From assembly GCA_937907405.1 (NCBI GenBank), contig CALCIC010000686.1, positions 1 to 5,801 on the forward strand: a stretch of 5,801 nt of DNA. The letters are read 5' to 3'. Under the pieces are notes generated by a model. That model was given only the letters and a program-made list of their open reading frames with translations. It was not told where the DNA came from and did no database searches. How positions within the stretch are numbered: position 1 is the stretch's first letter; every line of letters begins with the position of its first letter. Position numbers and translations under genes: made by a program. The DNA comes from an uncultured Isosphaeraceae bacterium. GTDB taxonomy: Bacteria > Planctomycetota > Planctomycetia > Isosphaerales > Isosphaeraceae. This document shows positions 4,882 through 5,801 of the stretch, piece after piece.

Positions 4882-5801
4882 ATGACCACATTCAAACGGC
4901 ATTCTTCCCGCCCGTCCCGCCGGTGCGGCCGGCGGCTCGCCTCGGCTTCGATCCTGGGCCTCGTGTTCCTCTCCGCTCCGACGATTCCGGCGTCCGGCCA
5001 GCAGGCCCCGGCGTCCAGGCCTGACGCCGAAGTTCCCACCAGGGAACCCGCCGACTCGCTCGACGGCCCGCCGTTCGTTTCGGCTCGAGCCTGGGCGATC
5101 GCCGATGGTCGGACGGGAGAGACCCTCTGGGGCGATCATCAGGCCGAGCCGCTCCCCATGGCGAGCACGACCAAGATGATGACCGCGCTGCTCGTCTCGC
5201 GGATCATCGAACAGGACTCCAAAATCCTCCAGGAGTCGGTCACCTTCTCCGAGCGCGCCGACAAGACGATCGGATCGACTTCCGGCATCCGCGAGGGGGA
5301 GAAGGTCGTGGTCGAGGATTTGCTCTACGGCATGATGCTCCCCTCGGGCAACGATGCGTCGGTGGCGTTCGGCGAGGCGTTCGGCGGCCGGTTCCAGGGG
5401 CCCGTCGACGAGGCCCCGCTGTCGCGATTCGTCGCGGAGATGAACCGGGTCGCCGACGAACTCGGTCTGCGCGAGACGCACTTCGTCAACACGCACGGAC
5501 TCACCGCCGCCGATCATCGCTCCAGCGCGGCCGACCTGGCCAGGCTCGCGCATGCCATGCTCGAACAGCCGTTGCTGGCCAAGGTGGTCTCGACCTCGCG
5601 GCATGGCTGTACAGTCGAGGACAAGGAAGGAAACAAGCGGCGAATCGTCTGGTCGAACACGAACCGGCTTCTGGCCGTCGAGGGCTACGACGGAGTCAAG
5701 ACGGGCACGACCACCCCGGCCGGCGCGTGCCTGGTCGCCAGCGGCCGCCGCGGCGACGATCATCTGATCGTGGTCATCCTCGGCGGGTCCAGCTCGGACA
5801 G
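4882..5801 (+). CDS. D-alanyl-D-alanine carboxypeptidase, peptidase S11 (3' end outside window)
   Basis: This low-molecular-weight penicillin-binding protein is predicted to remove the terminal D-Ala from peptidoglycan stem peptides outside the membrane. Only 306 codons are in the window. All three active-site motifs are present: Ser95-Thr-Thr-Lys98, Ser155-Gly-Asn157 and Lys273-Thr-Gly275. The N-terminus has an arginine-rich n-region (5-18), a hydrophobic core (about 19-36) and a likely cleavage site after Gly39 in ASGQQ. A Pro/Ala-rich linker (about 40-64) leads to the catalytic domain. No lipobox is visible. ATG 4882 is the only ATG, GTG, TTG or CTG in this frame after the S46 stop, so the start is firm although no good Shine-Dalgarno precedes it. 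Any C-terminal PBP5-like domain or membrane anchor would lie past the edge. The gene follows the S46 gene by 105 bp in the same frame with no clear terminator, so co-transcription is possible. Confidence 0.92.
   Translation, partial: MTTFKRHSSRPSRRCGRRLASASILGLVFLSAPTIPASGQQAPASRPDAEVPTREPADSLDGPPFVSARAWAIADGRTGETLWGDHQAEPLPMASTTKMMTALLVSRIIEQDSKILQESVTFSERADKTIGSTSGIREGEKVVVEDLLYGMMLPSGNDASVAFGEAFGGRFQGPVDEAPLSRFVAEMNRVADELGLRETHFVNTHGLTAADHRSSAADLARLAHAMLEQPLLAKVVSTSRHGCTVEDKEGNKRRIVWSNTNRLLAVEGYDGVKTGTTTPAGACLVASGRRGDDHLIVVILGGSSSD

Noticed and set aside
2743..5763. A 1006-codon open frame on the minus strand across the S46 and carboxypeptidase genes
   Set aside because: It is antisense to two genes with complete catalytic motifs. 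Its product is repetitive and rich in Arg, Gly, Val, Asp and Leu, with no recognisable domain. Long antisense frames are expected where the third codon position is mostly G or C.

Overview
The window looks like ordinary chromosomal DNA from a high-GC Planctomycetota member, possibly of the Isosphaeraceae. This is inferred from the strongly G/C-biased third codon positions, the long secreted S46 peptidase and the general style of the proteins; no rRNA or marker gene confirms it. There are four genes, the last cut by the right edge. I see no mobile element, CRISPR array, tRNA or rRNA. No new biological system is evident; the points of interest are regulatory sites and departures from family consensus at key residues.

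Layout. Positions 1-275 hold no convincing gene, but contain two short G/C hairpins near the left edge and a long imperfect hairpin at 152-207. Two minus-strand genes follow: a GbsR/MarR-type regulator (276-905) and, upstream of it in the direction of transcription, an NAD(P)-dependent aldehyde dehydrogenase (997-2496). The 91-bp gap between them holds a promoter-like pair and a 23-bp dyad that looks like an autoregulatory operator. A divergent intergenic region (2497-2688) separates this pair from two plus-strand genes for exported proteins: an S46 dipeptidyl-peptidase (2689-4776) and, 105 bp later in the same reading frame, an S11 D-alanyl-D-alanine carboxypeptidase (4882 to beyond 5801).

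Start sites. For three genes the longest open frame begins at a TTG that I judge not to be a start. In each case the TTG lies in a promoter-like element: the -35 of the regulator, the extended -10 of the aldehyde dehydrogenase, and a consensus -35 of the S46 gene. Better starts lie downstream: GTG 905 for the regulator, ATG 2496 with a strong Shine-Dalgarno for the dehydrogenase, and ATG 2689 directly before a signal peptide for the S46 peptidase.

How they may work together. GbsR of Bacillus controls a betaine aldehyde dehydrogenase operon, so a GbsR-like regulator beside an aldehyde dehydrogenase is suggestive. However, the dehydrogenase lacks the usual ELGGK signature, and the operator-like dyad sits before the regulator rather than before the enzyme. 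The plus-strand pair acts outside the cytoplasm: one protein trims peptides and the other trims peptidoglycan stem peptides. Co-transcription is plausible but not shown.
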